64,000 bases of DNA from Bacteroidaceae bacterium (GCA_017619335.1 JAFZSP010000071.1:42470-106469), one strand, 5' to 3'. Counted from the stretch's first letter, positions 28,376-37,161 are shown. The notes: a model not told the origin generated them from the letters alone. Numbers and translations: made by a program.

Positions 28376-28437
28376 CGACTTGCCACTTGCGGCCTTGCGA
28401 CTTGCCACTTGCGGCCTTACGACTTCCCACTTTCCTC
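28376..28437. repeat. 22-bp direct repeat in the leader of the DUF3836-like gene
   Basis: Two nearly identical 22-bp units start CGACTTGCCACTTGCGG at 28376 and 28398. A decayed third copy starts at 28420. Confidence 0.65.
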
Positions 28438-28470
28438 TGGCCGCACATGATTCTTCTCTCATTCACGGTG

Positions 28471-28478
28471 CAAAGATA
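28471..28478 (-). promoter_or_regulatory. -7 box for the DUF3836-like gene
   Basis: CAAAGATA on the plus strand reads TATCTTTG on the minus strand. Transcription would start near 28464, leaving a long repeat-bearing leader before ATG 28150. Confidence 0.4.
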
Positions 28479-28545
28479 CAACATCAGGATTGCGGTCTAC
28501 GAATTTTGTGGGAACTTTTTTCGTTGTGATTGCCGATTTGATGGT

Positions 28546-28698
28546 GTGGTCATTTTGGTCATTTGGTCATTTGTCAAAATCGATTTCAAAGTGTCAAAAT
28601 CCGCCACTATATATTAAATAAGTATATTTATATATAGTGAGCAAATGACACAATCCGAAAATGAAAATGACCATTTTGACCATGACCATTTTGACCAC
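28546..28698. repeat. 153-bp inverted-repeat element, MITE-like or bidirectional hairpin
   Basis: The element begins GTGGTCA and ends TGACCAC. Both arms carry repeated GGTCAT/ATGACC units, and the centre is an AT-rich palindrome (28605-28639, CACTATATAT to ATATATAGTG). It lies in the otherwise empty spacer 28479-28712. No transposase is encoded. Confidence 0.55.
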
Positions 28699-28712
28699 AT
28701 ATTTGGGGAAAT

Positions 28713-29330
28713 TTACTTGTCAACTGTGCCGCTGAATGTCACTTCCACGTGATTGAAGCCGAAACTGCGGAAGAGACTTGCCATCTGTTCGCGGGCATTG
28801 TCTTCGGCCTGTTGCAGGTTCTCGCGGGTGAGGCAGCGCCGCTTCATCTGTAGGGCTGCTTTCTGGAACATTTGTTCACGTGCACTGGCATCCCACGTGC
28901 CGCGTTCATAGAAAGCGCGTGTGCGTGCCTCGTCAATGAAATGTTCCGAGAGCAACCGTATGGGGGGCAGCAGCAGCGAGGCGGTGTCACCGCGCGTCGT
29001 CACCCAACCTTCCTCACAGTCAGACAGATCCACACCCAATCGCAGTGTGCCACGATAGATGCGCACCAGACGGTCGTTCCGCTGGAAAGTCCTGTGACGG
29101 ATGGTGTCCACCAGTTCCTCGTCTGAGATGGCCAGAAACTCCCATTGCCCGATGCGTTCTATGCTGCGAATCTGGGTGGGCGTCAGGTCGATCGCATTGC
29201 TATGTGTCAACTCCAACTTCAGCAGCGCCTGGTCTTCCACGCATTTGCGCACGAGCAACGCCAACAGCACCACCACCGCAGTCACGATGACTACCGGTAT
29301 CAGGGGACGGGAAAGATTTGGCTGTTTCAT
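28713..29330 (-). CDS. DUF4230 domain-containing membrane-anchored protein
   Basis: A 205-aa protein with a single N-terminal membrane anchor (PLIPVVIVTAVVVLLALLV) and a DUF4230 domain (residues about 40-205), in which RIYRGTLRLGVDLSDCEEG and LLLPPIRLLSEHFIDEARTRAF resemble the family. Function is unknown; these proteins face the periplasm. Its start overlaps the stop of another DUF4230 gene by 4 bp (ATGA), giving a tandem pair. Confidence 0.8.
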   Translation of the reverse strand: MKQPNLSRPLIPVVIVTAVVVLLALLVRKCVEDQALLKLELTHSNAIDLTPTQIRSIERIGQWEFLAISDEELVDTIRHRTFQRNDRLVRIYRGTLRLGVDLSDCEEGWVTTRGDTASLLLPPIRLLSEHFIDEARTRAFYERGTWDASAREQMFQKAALQMKRRCLTRENLQQAEDNAREQMASLFRSFGFNHVEVTFSGTVDK

Positions 29331-30043
29331 CTGTCGGTGCTCACTAAAGTTTTCAGTTGCTCCATCCTGCCGTCAAAGTAGAATGGCAAGTCCTTGGAAT
29401 TGAATTCCTTGCGGAATGTCACGAGAATGTTCTCTTCCTCATAGCCCATTTGGGCGAAGAGGGGAATCAACGTCGCTGCGGCACTCTGTCGGGCGGTCTC
29501 CAGGATTCCCAGTTCAGGCACCTGCAGGAGGATGGCATGGACGCCTTGGGCGGTGAAATCGGCCAGCTCCTCGTCGGAGTAGTCGCTGCGCAGGATATCC
29601 ACAAACTGCTTGGTCTCGGCATGATCCACCCTGGAGGACGTCACCACCACCCGTGGGTCGGGCAGCGTCACATGCAGGTGGCGGCCGTCGGCAGAGCGCT
29701 CCACCTGCCGCTCAGAGAAAGTGGAGAAATCCACGTAGGCACGCAGTGTGACATCAATGGGAATGGCCACCTTGCGGTCGCCCAGTGGGAGCCGCGTGTC
29801 ATACTTCTTGCCCAGTACGGTAGCCGAGAGCTGCCGGACGTCCTCATGGGTGACGATTTTGTGAACGCGGTACTCGGCGGTGTACAGACGAGACGTCTTC
29901 CTGACCCGCAAGATGAGTTCCGCAGTATCCACAGCCGTCGTGTCCGCTGCAGTAGTGACTGGCGGTTCCGTCTGTCGGGAACATGCACCACCGAGGGTCA
30001 GCAGCAGCCCAACGAGGAGGGGAAAAAGCACTTTTCTCTTCAT
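29327..30043 (-). CDS. DUF4230 domain-containing lipoprotein
   Basis: A 238-aa protein beginning MKRKVLFPLLVGLLLTLGGAC, a lipoprotein signal with the Cys near residue 21. A Thr-rich linker follows, then a DUF4230 domain with IPIDVTLRAYVDFSTF and LPDPRVVVTSSRVDH. The frame extends upstream to 30142, but that would cross the promoter, so ATG 30043 is chosen. It forms an operon with the DUF4230 gene at 28713-29330 and is divergent from the DUF4738 gene. Confidence 0.8.
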   Translation of the reverse strand: MKRKVLFPLLVGLLLTLGGACSRQTEPPVTTAADTTAVDTAELILRVRKTSRLYTAEYRVHKIVTHEDVRQLSATVLGKKYDTRLPLGDRKVAIPIDVTLRAYVDFSTFSERQVERSADGRHLHVTLPDPRVVVTSSRVDHAETKQFVDILRSDYSDEELADFTAQGVHAILLQVPELGILETARQSAAATLIPLFAQMGYEEENILVTFRKEFNSKDLPFYFDGRMEQLKTLVSTDR

Positions 30044-30051
30044 ATTCGCGG

Positions 30052-30120
30052 CAAAGATAAGGAAAATAGTTAATATTTTGATGATTTTCGGCAAAATATT
30101 AACTATTTTCACTACCTTTG
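30052..30120. promoter_or_regulatory. Symmetric divergent promoter region with a perfect 19-bp inverted repeat
   Basis: Minus-strand box TATCTTTG (30052-30059) and plus-strand box TACCTTTG (30113-30120) flank arms GAAAATAGTTAATATTTTG (30062-30080) and CAAAATATTAACTATTTTC (30092-30110), exact reverse complements with an 11-nt spacer. The layout suggests one regulator site, or a mirrored pair, controlling both directions. Confidence 0.75.
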
Positions 30121-30144
30121 CACCGCAATTACAACAAAACACTT

Positions 30145-30702
30145 ATGAAAAGACACCTTAGAGCCGTTTCTGCGCTCCTTTTTGTACTACTCCTGGCTGT
30201 CACAGCTTGCCAGAAACAGCGTCCCAGCAGCCAGCAGGCAGCTTCTGTCAGTGAATACGCCACGGATGCAGCGGCGGGGGATGGCGTGCAGAGGATGTAT
30301 GACTATCATTTCCAGGACACGCTCTCCCTCCGTGGACACCAGTACATTTACTCCATTGACCGTCACGCAGTAGATAGTCTCCCGCGTGTGAAAGATGTGG
30401 ATGGACTCGTCTATGCGGATAATGCCTATCATCTCTCGATACGCTGTGACGGGCAGACACTGCTGAATCGTCATTTCACCAAGGGCTCCTTTGCCAGCTA
30501 CCTCTCTGAAGATATGCTCCGGAACGGTATCCTGGACGGAATGGTGTATGATGCTTCCGTGGATGCCGAACTGGCCTTTGCCATCAGTGTCTCTCTCCCG
30601 CAGACAGATATGTTGGAACCCCTGCTGCTCCGCGTGGATCGCAGTGGAGGCATCAGCATAGAACGTGACCAGCGGTCGGAAAATGATTTTGATGACTTGT
30701 AA
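30145..30702 (+). CDS. DUF4738 domain-containing lipoprotein
   Basis: A 185-aa lipoprotein with signal and lipobox LLLAVTAC (Cys near residue 20). The remainder (MYDYHFQDTLSLRGHQYIYSIDR; RHFTKGSFASYLSEDMLRNGILDGMVYD) matches the Bacteroidetes DUF4738 family as I remember it. Function unknown, periplasmic or surface. It is divergent from the DUF4230 pair and may be coregulated with it. rfbC follows after 26 nt. Confidence 0.78.
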   Translation: MKRHLRAVSALLFVLLLAVTACQKQRPSSQQAASVSEYATDAAAGDGVQRMYDYHFQDTLSLRGHQYIYSIDRHAVDSLPRVKDVDGLVYADNAYHLSIRCDGQTLLNRHFTKGSFASYLSEDMLRNGILDGMVYDASVDAELAFAISVSLPQTDMLEPLLLRVDRSGGISIERDQRSENDFDDL

Positions 30703-30728
30703 CCCTCAGCCCTTGAACACGCCAGACA

Positions 30729-31289
30729 ATGAAAGTTATTGAAACTGACATCCCGGGGCTCCTCATCCTGGAACCCAAGGTCTTCCCAGATGCCCGTGGT
30801 TACTTCTTTGAGAGTTATTCTGAACGGGACTTCAACCAGCAGCTGGGACCCATCCATTTTGTGCAGGATAACGAGAGCATGAGCCGGCGCGGTGTTATTC
30901 GGGGTCTTCACTTCCAGCGACCGCCTTTCACACAGACCAAACTGGTCCGATGTGTACTGGGTACCGTGCTGGATGTCGCTGTGGATATTCGCCGCGGCTC
31001 TCCCACTTTTGGGCAGCACGTGGCGGTGGAACTCTCTGCCGACAATCATCGTCAGTTCTTCATTTCCAAGGGTTTTGCCCACGGATTCGCAGTGCTCTCT
31101 GATGTCGCCGTCTTCCAATATAAGTGTGACGAGTTCTATCACCCCGAGGCAGACGGAGGCATCCGTTTAGACGATCCTGCCCTTCACATTGATTGGCGCA
31201 TGCCTCTGAAAGAAGCCATTCTCAGCGAGAAAGACACTCGCCATCCCCTTCTTCAAGACTTTGATTCGCCTTTCTTCTGGGAAGCATAA
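30729..31289 (+). CDS. rfbC: dTDP-4-dehydrorhamnose 3,5-epimerase
   Basis: A 186-aa cupin enzyme of dTDP-L-rhamnose synthesis. Typical motifs are EPKVFPDARGYFFESY near residue 14, GVIRGLHFQRPPFTQTKLVRC near 58 with the catalytic His, and the Lys-Gly-Phe-Ala-His-Gly segment near 115. Length is normal. It supplies the substrate of RfbD (9038-9937). It is convergent with folB. Confidence 0.94.
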   Translation: MKVIETDIPGLLILEPKVFPDARGYFFESYSERDFNQQLGPIHFVQDNESMSRRGVIRGLHFQRPPFTQTKLVRCVLGTVLDVAVDIRRGSPTFGQHVAVELSADNHRQFFISKGFAHGFAVLSDVAVFQYKCDEFYHPEADGGIRLDDPALHIDWRMPLKEAILSEKDTRHPLLQDFDSPFFWEA

Positions 31290-31298
31290 TCTTGGTCT

Positions 31299-31667
31299 TC
31301 ACGCCCTTTTCATTTCCAGCAAGACGCCGGCGCCAGTGCAGTCGGCGCCCATCGGTGGATTCTCTTTGAGGATTTCCAGACGAACGGCTTCAGCTGCAGG
31401 AAAGCGGCTGAGAATGGTGCGGCAGATGCGGGCTGCCACGTGTTCCAGGAGCTTGGAAGGCACTGCCATCTCCGCCTTCAAGACGTCATAGAGGTCGGCG
31501 TAGGAGATGGTACCCGCAAGGTCATCAGATTCAGCGGCCCGCGAGAAATCGGTTTCCACTGTGAGGTTCAGAATAAAATAAGCCCCCACAGTGCGCTCCT
31601 GTGGGAGCACACCATGGTGGGCAAAAAGGCGGACGTCCTTCAGCAGGACTTGTGAGGAAGTGATCAA
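31299..31667 (-). CDS. folB: Dihydroneopterin aldolase
   Basis: About 122 aa. FolB converts 7,8-dihydroneopterin to 6-hydroxymethyl-dihydropterin in folate synthesis. LLKDVRLFAHHGVLPQER carries the family start and Glu, TISYADLYDVLK and KLLEHVAARI lie mid-protein, and LEILKENPPMGADCTGAGV is the end. No ATG is available in the right place: a GTG at 31727 would overlap nrdJ and add a non-family tail. The TTG at 31667 gives the usual length and is chosen. Confidence 0.88.
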   Translation of the reverse strand: MITSSQVLLKDVRLFAHHGVLPQERTVGAYFILNLTVETDFSRAAESDDLAGTISYADLYDVLKAEMAVPSKLLEHVAARICRTILSRFPAAEAVRLEILKENPPMGADCTGAGVLLEMKRA

Positions 31668-31707
31668 ATGGGAAATATAAAAATAAAATGAGAAACTATA
31701 ACTCCGC

Positions 31708-34302
31708 TCAGCCACACCGGCTGGCACCGCAGTTGGTGCAGATGAGGCAGCCTTCCTGATAGACGAGGGTTTCCTGACCGCAGTTGGGGCAGGTCTGGCC
31801 CTTGGCAGCAGTGCCGTCCTGGATATACTTCTTCAGGGCTCGCTCCACGCCGTTCTTCCAGGTGTTGATGGTCTCGTCCTTGAGGGAGAGCTGTCCCACC
31901 AGACGAATGACATGATCCAGCGGCATGCGGTAACGCAGGACGCCGGAGAGCAGCTTGGCGTAGTTCCAGTACTCGGGGTTGAACTTTTCAGATAGACCTT
32001 CCACTGTGGTCTTGTAACCGCGTTTGTTCTCGAACTGGAAGTCATAACGCTTGGTCCCATCAGGGCTGATCTGCTTTATAATGCGACCTTTGGTGACGCT
32101 CTTGGGCAGAAGAATGCCCTCCTCGTCATCCTGGAGACCCGTGAAGATCTCGTATGGGTGTCCGTCCAGAAGTCCCACAAAAGCCACCCACTTCTCTTTG
32201 TTGTTTTGGAAGCGGACGACGTCACATTCCAGCACGTCGGGGCGTTTCTCCACCACCTCCGGCGGGCGGCACTCGGGCACGGGATGCTCGTGACCGTCTT
32301 CCAAAGAGGGCGTGTCGGGACGCTCGGGATCCTCGGCGGGTTTCTCCTTCTTCTTGCTGACGCTGATCATCACGCCGCTGCGGGAGCCGTCACGATAGAT
32401 GGTGCAGCCCTTGCAGCCACTGCGCCAAGCTTCCATATAGAGTTCGTTCACCAATTGCTCATCCACCGAGTTGGGCAGGTTCACGGTGACGCTGATGCTA
32501 TGGTCCACCCACTTCTGAATGGCACCTTGCATGCGCACTTTCATCAGCCAATCCACGTCGTTGGCAGTGGCCTTGTGGTAGGGTGACTGCTCCACCAGCT
32601 CATCGATTTCCTCCTGGGTGTAGCGGCGGGTGGTGTCCAGTCCGCAGACCTTCATCCACGTGAGGAACTTGTGGTGATAAACGATGTATTCCTCAAAGGC
32701 GTCGCCCGTCTCGTCCACGAAATCCACATGCACTTCGGGGTCGTTGGGGTTCACCTTGCGGCGACGTTTATAGACAGGCAGGAATACAGGCTCTATGCCA
32801 CTGGTGGTCTGTGTCATCAGGGACGTGGTGCCGGTGGGAGCGATGGTGAGACAGGCCACGTTGCGGCGGCCATACTTCTGCATGTCGGCATAGAGCTTGG
32901 GATCTGCAGCCTTGATGCGCTGGATGAAGGGATTGTTCTCCTCGCGCTTGGCGTCGTACATCTCGAAGGCACCGCGCTCACGTGCCATCTCCACGCTGGA
33001 AGCGTAGGCACTGAGGCAGACCGTCTTCTGTACTTCCACAGCAAAGTCAGTGGCCTCCTGAGTTCCGTAACGGAGTCCCAGTGCAGCCAACATATCACCC
33101 TCGGCGGTGATACCCACTCCTGTGCGTCGTCCCATGGAGCTCTTGTGCAAGATTTTCTTCCAGAGGTTGCGCTCGGCAAATTTCACTTCTTCACTCTGCG
33201 GGTCGGACTCAATCTTGTCCAGGATGAGTTGAATCTTCTCCAGCTCCAGGTCGATGATGTCATCCATAATGCGTTGAGCTTTACGCACATGGTCGCGGAA
33301 GAGGTCGAAGTTGAAACGGGCTTGAGTGGTGAAGGGGTTCTCCACATACTCATAGAGATTCACGGCCAACAGGCGGCATGAGTCGTAGGGACAGAGTGGA
33401 ATCTCGCCGCAGGGGTTGGTGGAGACGGTGCGGAAGCCCAGGTCGGCATAGCAGTCGGGCACGCTCTCGCGAAGGATGGTATCCCAGAAGAGCACGCCGG
33501 GTTCTGCGCTCTGCCATGCGTTGTGTACAATCTTACGCCACAGTGCCGAGGCATCAATCTCCTTGGAGACAATGGGTTCAGGGCTGTCGATGGGGAACTG
33601 CTGCGTGTAGGGCTTGCCGTCGGCAGCGGCCTGCATGAAGGCATCGTCGATTTTCACGCTCACGTTGGCGCCAGTGACCTTGCCCTCCACCATCTTGGCG
33701 TCAATGAAGGCTTCTGCATCAGGATGCTTGATGGAGACGCTGAGCATCAGTGCCCCGCGGCGACCGTCCTGTGCCACCTCGCGTGTACTATTACTATAGC
33801 GCTCCATGAAAGGCACCAGTCCCGTGCTGGTGAGGGCAGAGTTCTTCACGGGTGTGCCGGCGGGACGCAGGTGGGAGAGATCGTGTCCCACGCCGCCGCG
33901 GCGCTTCATCAGCTGCACTTGTTCCTCATCGATGCGGATGATGGCACCGTAACTGTCTGAGTCTCCGTCCAATCCCACTACGAAGCAGTTGCTCAGGGAA
34001 GCCACCTGAAAATGATTTCCGATACCCGTCATGGGGGAACCTGCCGGGATGATGTAACGGAAATGATCCAGGAGGTCAAAGATTTCCTGGGATGACAGAG
34101 GATTCTTGTACTTGCGCTCAATGCGTGCCACTTCCATGGCGATGCGCCAATGCATGTCTTTAGGACTCTTTTCGTAGATGTTTCCGAAAGAGTCCTTCAT
34201 CGCATACTTGTTAACCCAGACACGGGCGGCGAGTTCGTCGCCACCGAAATAGTCCAAAGAGGCCGCGAAGGCCTCGTCATAAGTGTAAGTCTGTTGTTCC
34301 AC
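31708..34302 (-). CDS. nrdJ: Adenosylcobalamin-dependent (class II) ribonucleotide reductase
   Basis: An 864-aa enzyme reducing ribonucleotides to deoxyribonucleotides with coenzyme B12 and thiols, independent of oxygen. Family blocks include ASLSNCFVVGLDGDSDSYGAI, RRGGVGHDLSHLRP, STNPCGEIPLCPYDSCRL (near residue 310) and APTGTTSLMTQTTSGIEP near 490. The C-terminus ends in a zinc-ribbon-like CPNCGQETL...CLICTNCGASRCG with the redox cysteines. It requires cobalamin uptake or synthesis; no such gene is in the window. folB follows. Confidence 0.94.
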   Translation of the reverse strand: MEQQTYTYDEAFAASLDYFGGDELAARVWVNKYAMKDSFGNIYEKSPKDMHWRIAMEVARIERKYKNPLSSQEIFDLLDHFRYIIPAGSPMTGIGNHFQVASLSNCFVVGLDGDSDSYGAIIRIDEEQVQLMKRRGGVGHDLSHLRPAGTPVKNSALTSTGLVPFMERYSNSTREVAQDGRRGALMLSVSIKHPDAEAFIDAKMVEGKVTGANVSVKIDDAFMQAAADGKPYTQQFPIDSPEPIVSKEIDASALWRKIVHNAWQSAEPGVLFWDTILRESVPDCYADLGFRTVSTNPCGEIPLCPYDSCRLLAVNLYEYVENPFTTQARFNFDLFRDHVRKAQRIMDDIIDLELEKIQLILDKIESDPQSEEVKFAERNLWKKILHKSSMGRRTGVGITAEGDMLAALGLRYGTQEATDFAVEVQKTVCLSAYASSVEMARERGAFEMYDAKREENNPFIQRIKAADPKLYADMQKYGRRNVACLTIAPTGTTSLMTQTTSGIEPVFLPVYKRRRKVNPNDPEVHVDFVDETGDAFEEYIVYHHKFLTWMKVCGLDTTRRYTQEEIDELVEQSPYHKATANDVDWLMKVRMQGAIQKWVDHSISVTVNLPNSVDEQLVNELYMEAWRSGCKGCTIYRDGSRSGVMISVSKKKEKPAEDPERPDTPSLEDGHEHPVPECRPPEVVEKRPDVLECDVVRFQNNKEKWVAFVGLLDGHPYEIFTGLQDDEEGILLPKSVTKGRIIKQISPDGTKRYDFQFENKRGYKTTVEGLSEKFNPEYWNYAKLLSGVLRYRMPLDHVIRLVGQLSLKDETINTWKNGVERALKKYIQDGTAAKGQTCPNCGQETLVYQEGCLICTNCGASRCG

Positions 34303-34362
34303 AGTAATTTGTAGTGATTATATTGTAAGATTATTTTGCTTCTTCACGAGGGAGGTACAGCA

Positions 34363-34860
34363 TCACATACGGGTATCCTCGAACTTGTAGCGCTCCACAC
34401 CCTGTGCATCCATGATGACAAGTGTGGGGTCGTAGCCATTGGGCGTGGCCAGCATCACTGCTCCAGTGGGCAAGGTCCACTGGAGGCCCCGGCTGTTGGT
34501 GTCGTACTCCGCGCCGTAACGGGTGCAGAGCTCTTGGATATAGGTGTCTAACGGCACATTCTGCGGCTGGAGCATGATGCGGAAGACGGTCTTCGTGCGC
34601 TTGGTGAAGGAGACCTTGAACTTCTGTGAGAGTCCGCAGACAGCACCCTTGAAGATGTATTCCCGCAGGTTGTTATCTCGGCTCAACAGTTTGAAGCCGT
34701 TATGCTGAAGCACCTTGGTGAACTCATAGATGTCACCCTTCACTTCCAGACCTTCAAAGAGAATATGAGGCTGCTCAGATTCGAGATCTGCGCCGCGATC
34801 AGTCTGTGCCCACAAGGTAGTGGGTAACAGGGCCATTAAGAGGAGAATAATGTGTTTCAT
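34363..34860 (-). CDS. Secreted hypothetical protein
   Basis: A 165-aa protein with a clear signal peptide (HIILLLMALLPTTLWAQ). I do not recognise the family. The mature part has an alternating beta-alpha pattern: ILFEGLEVKGDIYEFTKVLQ, ending LVIMDAQGVERYKFEDTRM. The longer frame to 34923 would cross the -7 box (34921-34928), so ATG 34860 is used. It lies 60 nt upstream of nrdJ on the same strand. Confidence 0.7.
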   Translation of the reverse strand: MKHIILLLMALLPTTLWAQTDRGADLESEQPHILFEGLEVKGDIYEFTKVLQHNGFKLLSRDNNLREYIFKGAVCGLSQKFKVSFTKRTKTVFRIMLQPQNVPLDTYIQELCTRYGAEYDTNSRGLQWTLPTGAVMLATPNGYDPTLVIMDAQGVERYKFEDTRM

Positions 34861-34920
34861 GTGCGTGGTGTTTTGTGTGTTGGAGCACTTCTCAAGGGCG
34901 TTTTTGCCCTTTTGACGGCC

Positions 34921-34978
34921 CAAAGTTACTTTTTATTTTGAACATGACCAAACATTTCACATTTTTTATGTACCTTTG
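34921..34978. promoter_or_regulatory. Divergent -7 boxes for the secreted protein and nitroreductase genes
   Basis: CAAAGTTA at 34921-34928 reads TAACTTTG on the minus strand. TACCTTTG at 34971-34978 serves the plus strand about 30 nt before the nitroreductase ATG. Confidence 0.6.
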
Positions 34979-35008
34979 CCACCAAATTCATCAAACAGAC
35001 GCTCTATT

Positions 35009-35752
35009 ATGGGAAAATTCACTTTTGAAAACAGACGTTCCATCCGTCAGTACAGCGGACGTGATGTGGAACCCGAACTGCTCAACCAACTGCTCAGCAC
35101 TGCCGCCCACACACAGACGATGGGCAACCTGCAACTCTACAGTGTGGTGGTCACACGCTCCGCCGAGCAGAAGGCGGCGCTGGCGCCAGCACACTTCAAC
35201 CAGCCAATGGTGCAACAGGCGCCTGTGGTACTCACCATCTGTGCCGACTTTCGCCGCACTTCCACGTGGGCACAGTGCCGCAAGGCCGACCCGGGATATG
35301 ATAACATCCTGAGTTTCTGCAATGCAGCTACAGACGCGCTACTCTACACCCAGACCTTCTGCAACCTGGCCGAGGAGGCAGGATTGGGGCTGTGCTTCCT
35401 GGGCACCACCATCTATCAGCCACAGGCTATCATTGATGTGCTGAAGCTGCCAAAACTGACATTCCCCGTGGCCACCATCACCCTGGGATGGCCTGCCGAA
35501 GAGCCGCCCGTCTCAGACCGGCTGCCCCTCCAGAGCTTTTTACACGAGGAGACCTATCATGACCCCACGCCGGCAGATATTGATTGTTTCTATGCAGAGA
35601 AGGAGTCTTTGGAGGTGAATCGCGAGTTCGTCTGCATCAACAACAAGGAGACGCTGGCTCAGATATTCACGGATATACGTTACACCCGCAAGGATAATGA
35701 AGCACTGAGCCGCACGTTTATTGCTGCACTCAGGAATCAGGGCTTTCTTTAA
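35009..35752 (+). CDS. NAD(P)H nitroreductase family flavoprotein
   Basis: A 247-aa FMN-dependent oxidoreductase of the nitroreductase (NfsA/Frp-like) group. FENRRSIRQYSGRDVEPELLNQLL binds the FMN phosphate, a glycine-rich EEAGLGLCFLGTTIY segment lies near residue 125, and VATITLGWPAE near 160. The natural substrate is unknown; quinones, nitro compounds or flavins are common. It has its own promoter and is convergent with dnaA. Confidence 0.85.
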   Translation: MGKFTFENRRSIRQYSGRDVEPELLNQLLSTAAHTQTMGNLQLYSVVVTRSAEQKAALAPAHFNQPMVQQAPVVLTICADFRRTSTWAQCRKADPGYDNILSFCNAATDALLYTQTFCNLAEEAGLGLCFLGTTIYQPQAIIDVLKLPKLTFPVATITLGWPAEEPPVSDRLPLQSFLHEETYHDPTPADIDCFYAEKESLEVNREFVCINNKETLAQIFTDIRYTRKDNEALSRTFIAALRNQGFL

Positions 35753-35766
35753 GCGATCGAGAGAGA

Positions 35767-37161
35767 TTAACCTTTCAGCTGGGCCTCCAGCTCGCCCACG
35801 CACTCGGCAAAGTCGCTGTCCTGCTGCAGGCGCTCTGCAACACTCTGGCAGGAGTGAACGACAGTGGCGTGATTCCGACGGCCGATGGCCATTCCGATGC
35901 GGGTGGTGGAGAGTGTGGTCAGCTTCTGTGTCAGGTACATTGCCACCTGACGTGCCTGAACCACTGTGGCTTTGCGGCTCTTAGAGAGCACCTCGTCCTG
36001 CTCGATGGAGAAGAACTGGCAAGTCTGCTGGAGAATATCTTCCACCGTGAGGGCGGGACGTTCTGTGGAAGACAAGCCCACAGTCCGGGCAATAACATTC
36101 TTGGCCATAGGGATGTCTATCTCACAGTTCCAAACCATGGAATATACCATCAGGGAGTTCAGCACGCCCTCCAAATCACGCACACTCTTATCCACTGTCT
36201 CGGCAATGAAATCCACCACATCATCAGCGATGCGCAGACCATCACGATGAATCTTGTTCAGGAGAATGTCACGACGCAGTGCCACATTGGGGCGTTCCAA
36301 CTCTGCCAACAGGCCCCACTTGAATCGCGTCAGCAGACGTTCTTCCATTCCCTGCAACGCCACGGGCGGGCGGTCACAGGTCAGGATGAGTTGACGGCTG
36401 TTCTGGTGCAAGTGATTGAAGATGTGGAAGAAAGTCTGTTGGGTGGCTTTGGTTACGAACTCTTGGACATCATCGATGATAAGCACATCAATACTCTGAT
36501 AGAAAGCGATGAAGTCGTTGACGGTGTTGCGGCAGACGGCGTCGGTGTATTGCACCTGGAACAGGTGGGCAGAGACATACAGCACGCGCTTCTCGGGGTG
36601 TAACTCCTTTAAACGAATGCCAATGGCATTGACCAGGTGGGTCTTGCCCACACCCGAAGGACCATAAATGAACAAGGGGTTGAAGGTGTTTTGACGAGGG
36701 TTCTGGGCAATGGTCAGGCCCACGGTCAGTGGCAACTTGTTGGAAGCGCCTTCAACGAAGTTCTCAAAAGTGTAGTTGGCCTTCAGGTTGGAATCCAGCT
36801 CTTGCAGGGGACGTGGTGACAGGTTCGCGCCAAACGTCTTCACCGGTTGATCCACGATGGTGGAGTCGTCTGTGGCCGCCACGGTTTGAGTGAGTTGGTT
36901 GGTGGCGTCGGTCATCACCGTCCAACTCAGCCTCACGTGCGTACCATAAACATTACGCAGCACTGCACGCAGGAGATCCACAAAGTGCGCTTCGATATAC
37001 TCTACGATGAATGGACTGGGCACAGAGAGTACCAGCTCACACGTCTCCTCGGAGAAGGAGGTGAAGCTGATGGGCGCGAACCACGTGTCGAACTGCTGTT
37101 GGGAGGAGATGTTGTTCCGCAACAGCCGCAGGCACGTTGGCCAGCACTTTTCTATGTCCAT
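35767..37161 (-). CDS. dnaA: Chromosomal replication initiator DnaA
   Basis: About 464 aa. Domain I is at the N-terminus (EKCWPTCLRLLRNNISSQQQFDTWFAPI). The AAA+ domain has Walker A YGPSGVGKTHL near residue 165 and Walker B VLIIDDVQEF near 225. The C-terminal domain IV has the DnaA-box signature GRRNHATVVHSC. Two ATGs (37176 and 37161) lie in two copies of a 15-bp duplication with the same upstream context; both fall after the -7 box. It binds oriC, but no cluster of DnaA boxes was recognised nearby. Confidence 0.95.
   Translation of the reverse strand: MDIEKCWPTCLRLLRNNISSQQQFDTWFAPISFTSFSEETCELVLSVPSPFIVEYIEAHFVDLLRAVLRNVYGTHVRLSWTVMTDATNQLTQTVAATDDSTIVDQPVKTFGANLSPRPLQELDSNLKANYTFENFVEGASNKLPLTVGLTIAQNPRQNTFNPLFIYGPSGVGKTHLVNAIGIRLKELHPEKRVLYVSAHLFQVQYTDAVCRNTVNDFIAFYQSIDVLIIDDVQEFVTKATQQTFFHIFNHLHQNSRQLILTCDRPPVALQGMEERLLTRFKWGLLAELERPNVALRRDILLNKIHRDGLRIADDVVDFIAETVDKSVRDLEGVLNSLMVYSMVWNCEIDIPMAKNVIARTVGLSSTERPALTVEDILQQTCQFFSIEQDEVLSKSRKATVVQARQVAMYLTQKLTTLSTTRIGMAIGRRNHATVVHSCQSVAERLQQDSDFAECVGELEAQLKG

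Noticed and set aside
28376..28437. CRISPR array
   Set aside because: Repeats are contiguous without spacers, and no cas genes are present.
30062..30110. Invertible promoter (phase-variation switch)
   Set aside because: The inverted repeats enclose only 11 nt and inversion would not change promoter orientation; no invertase nearby.
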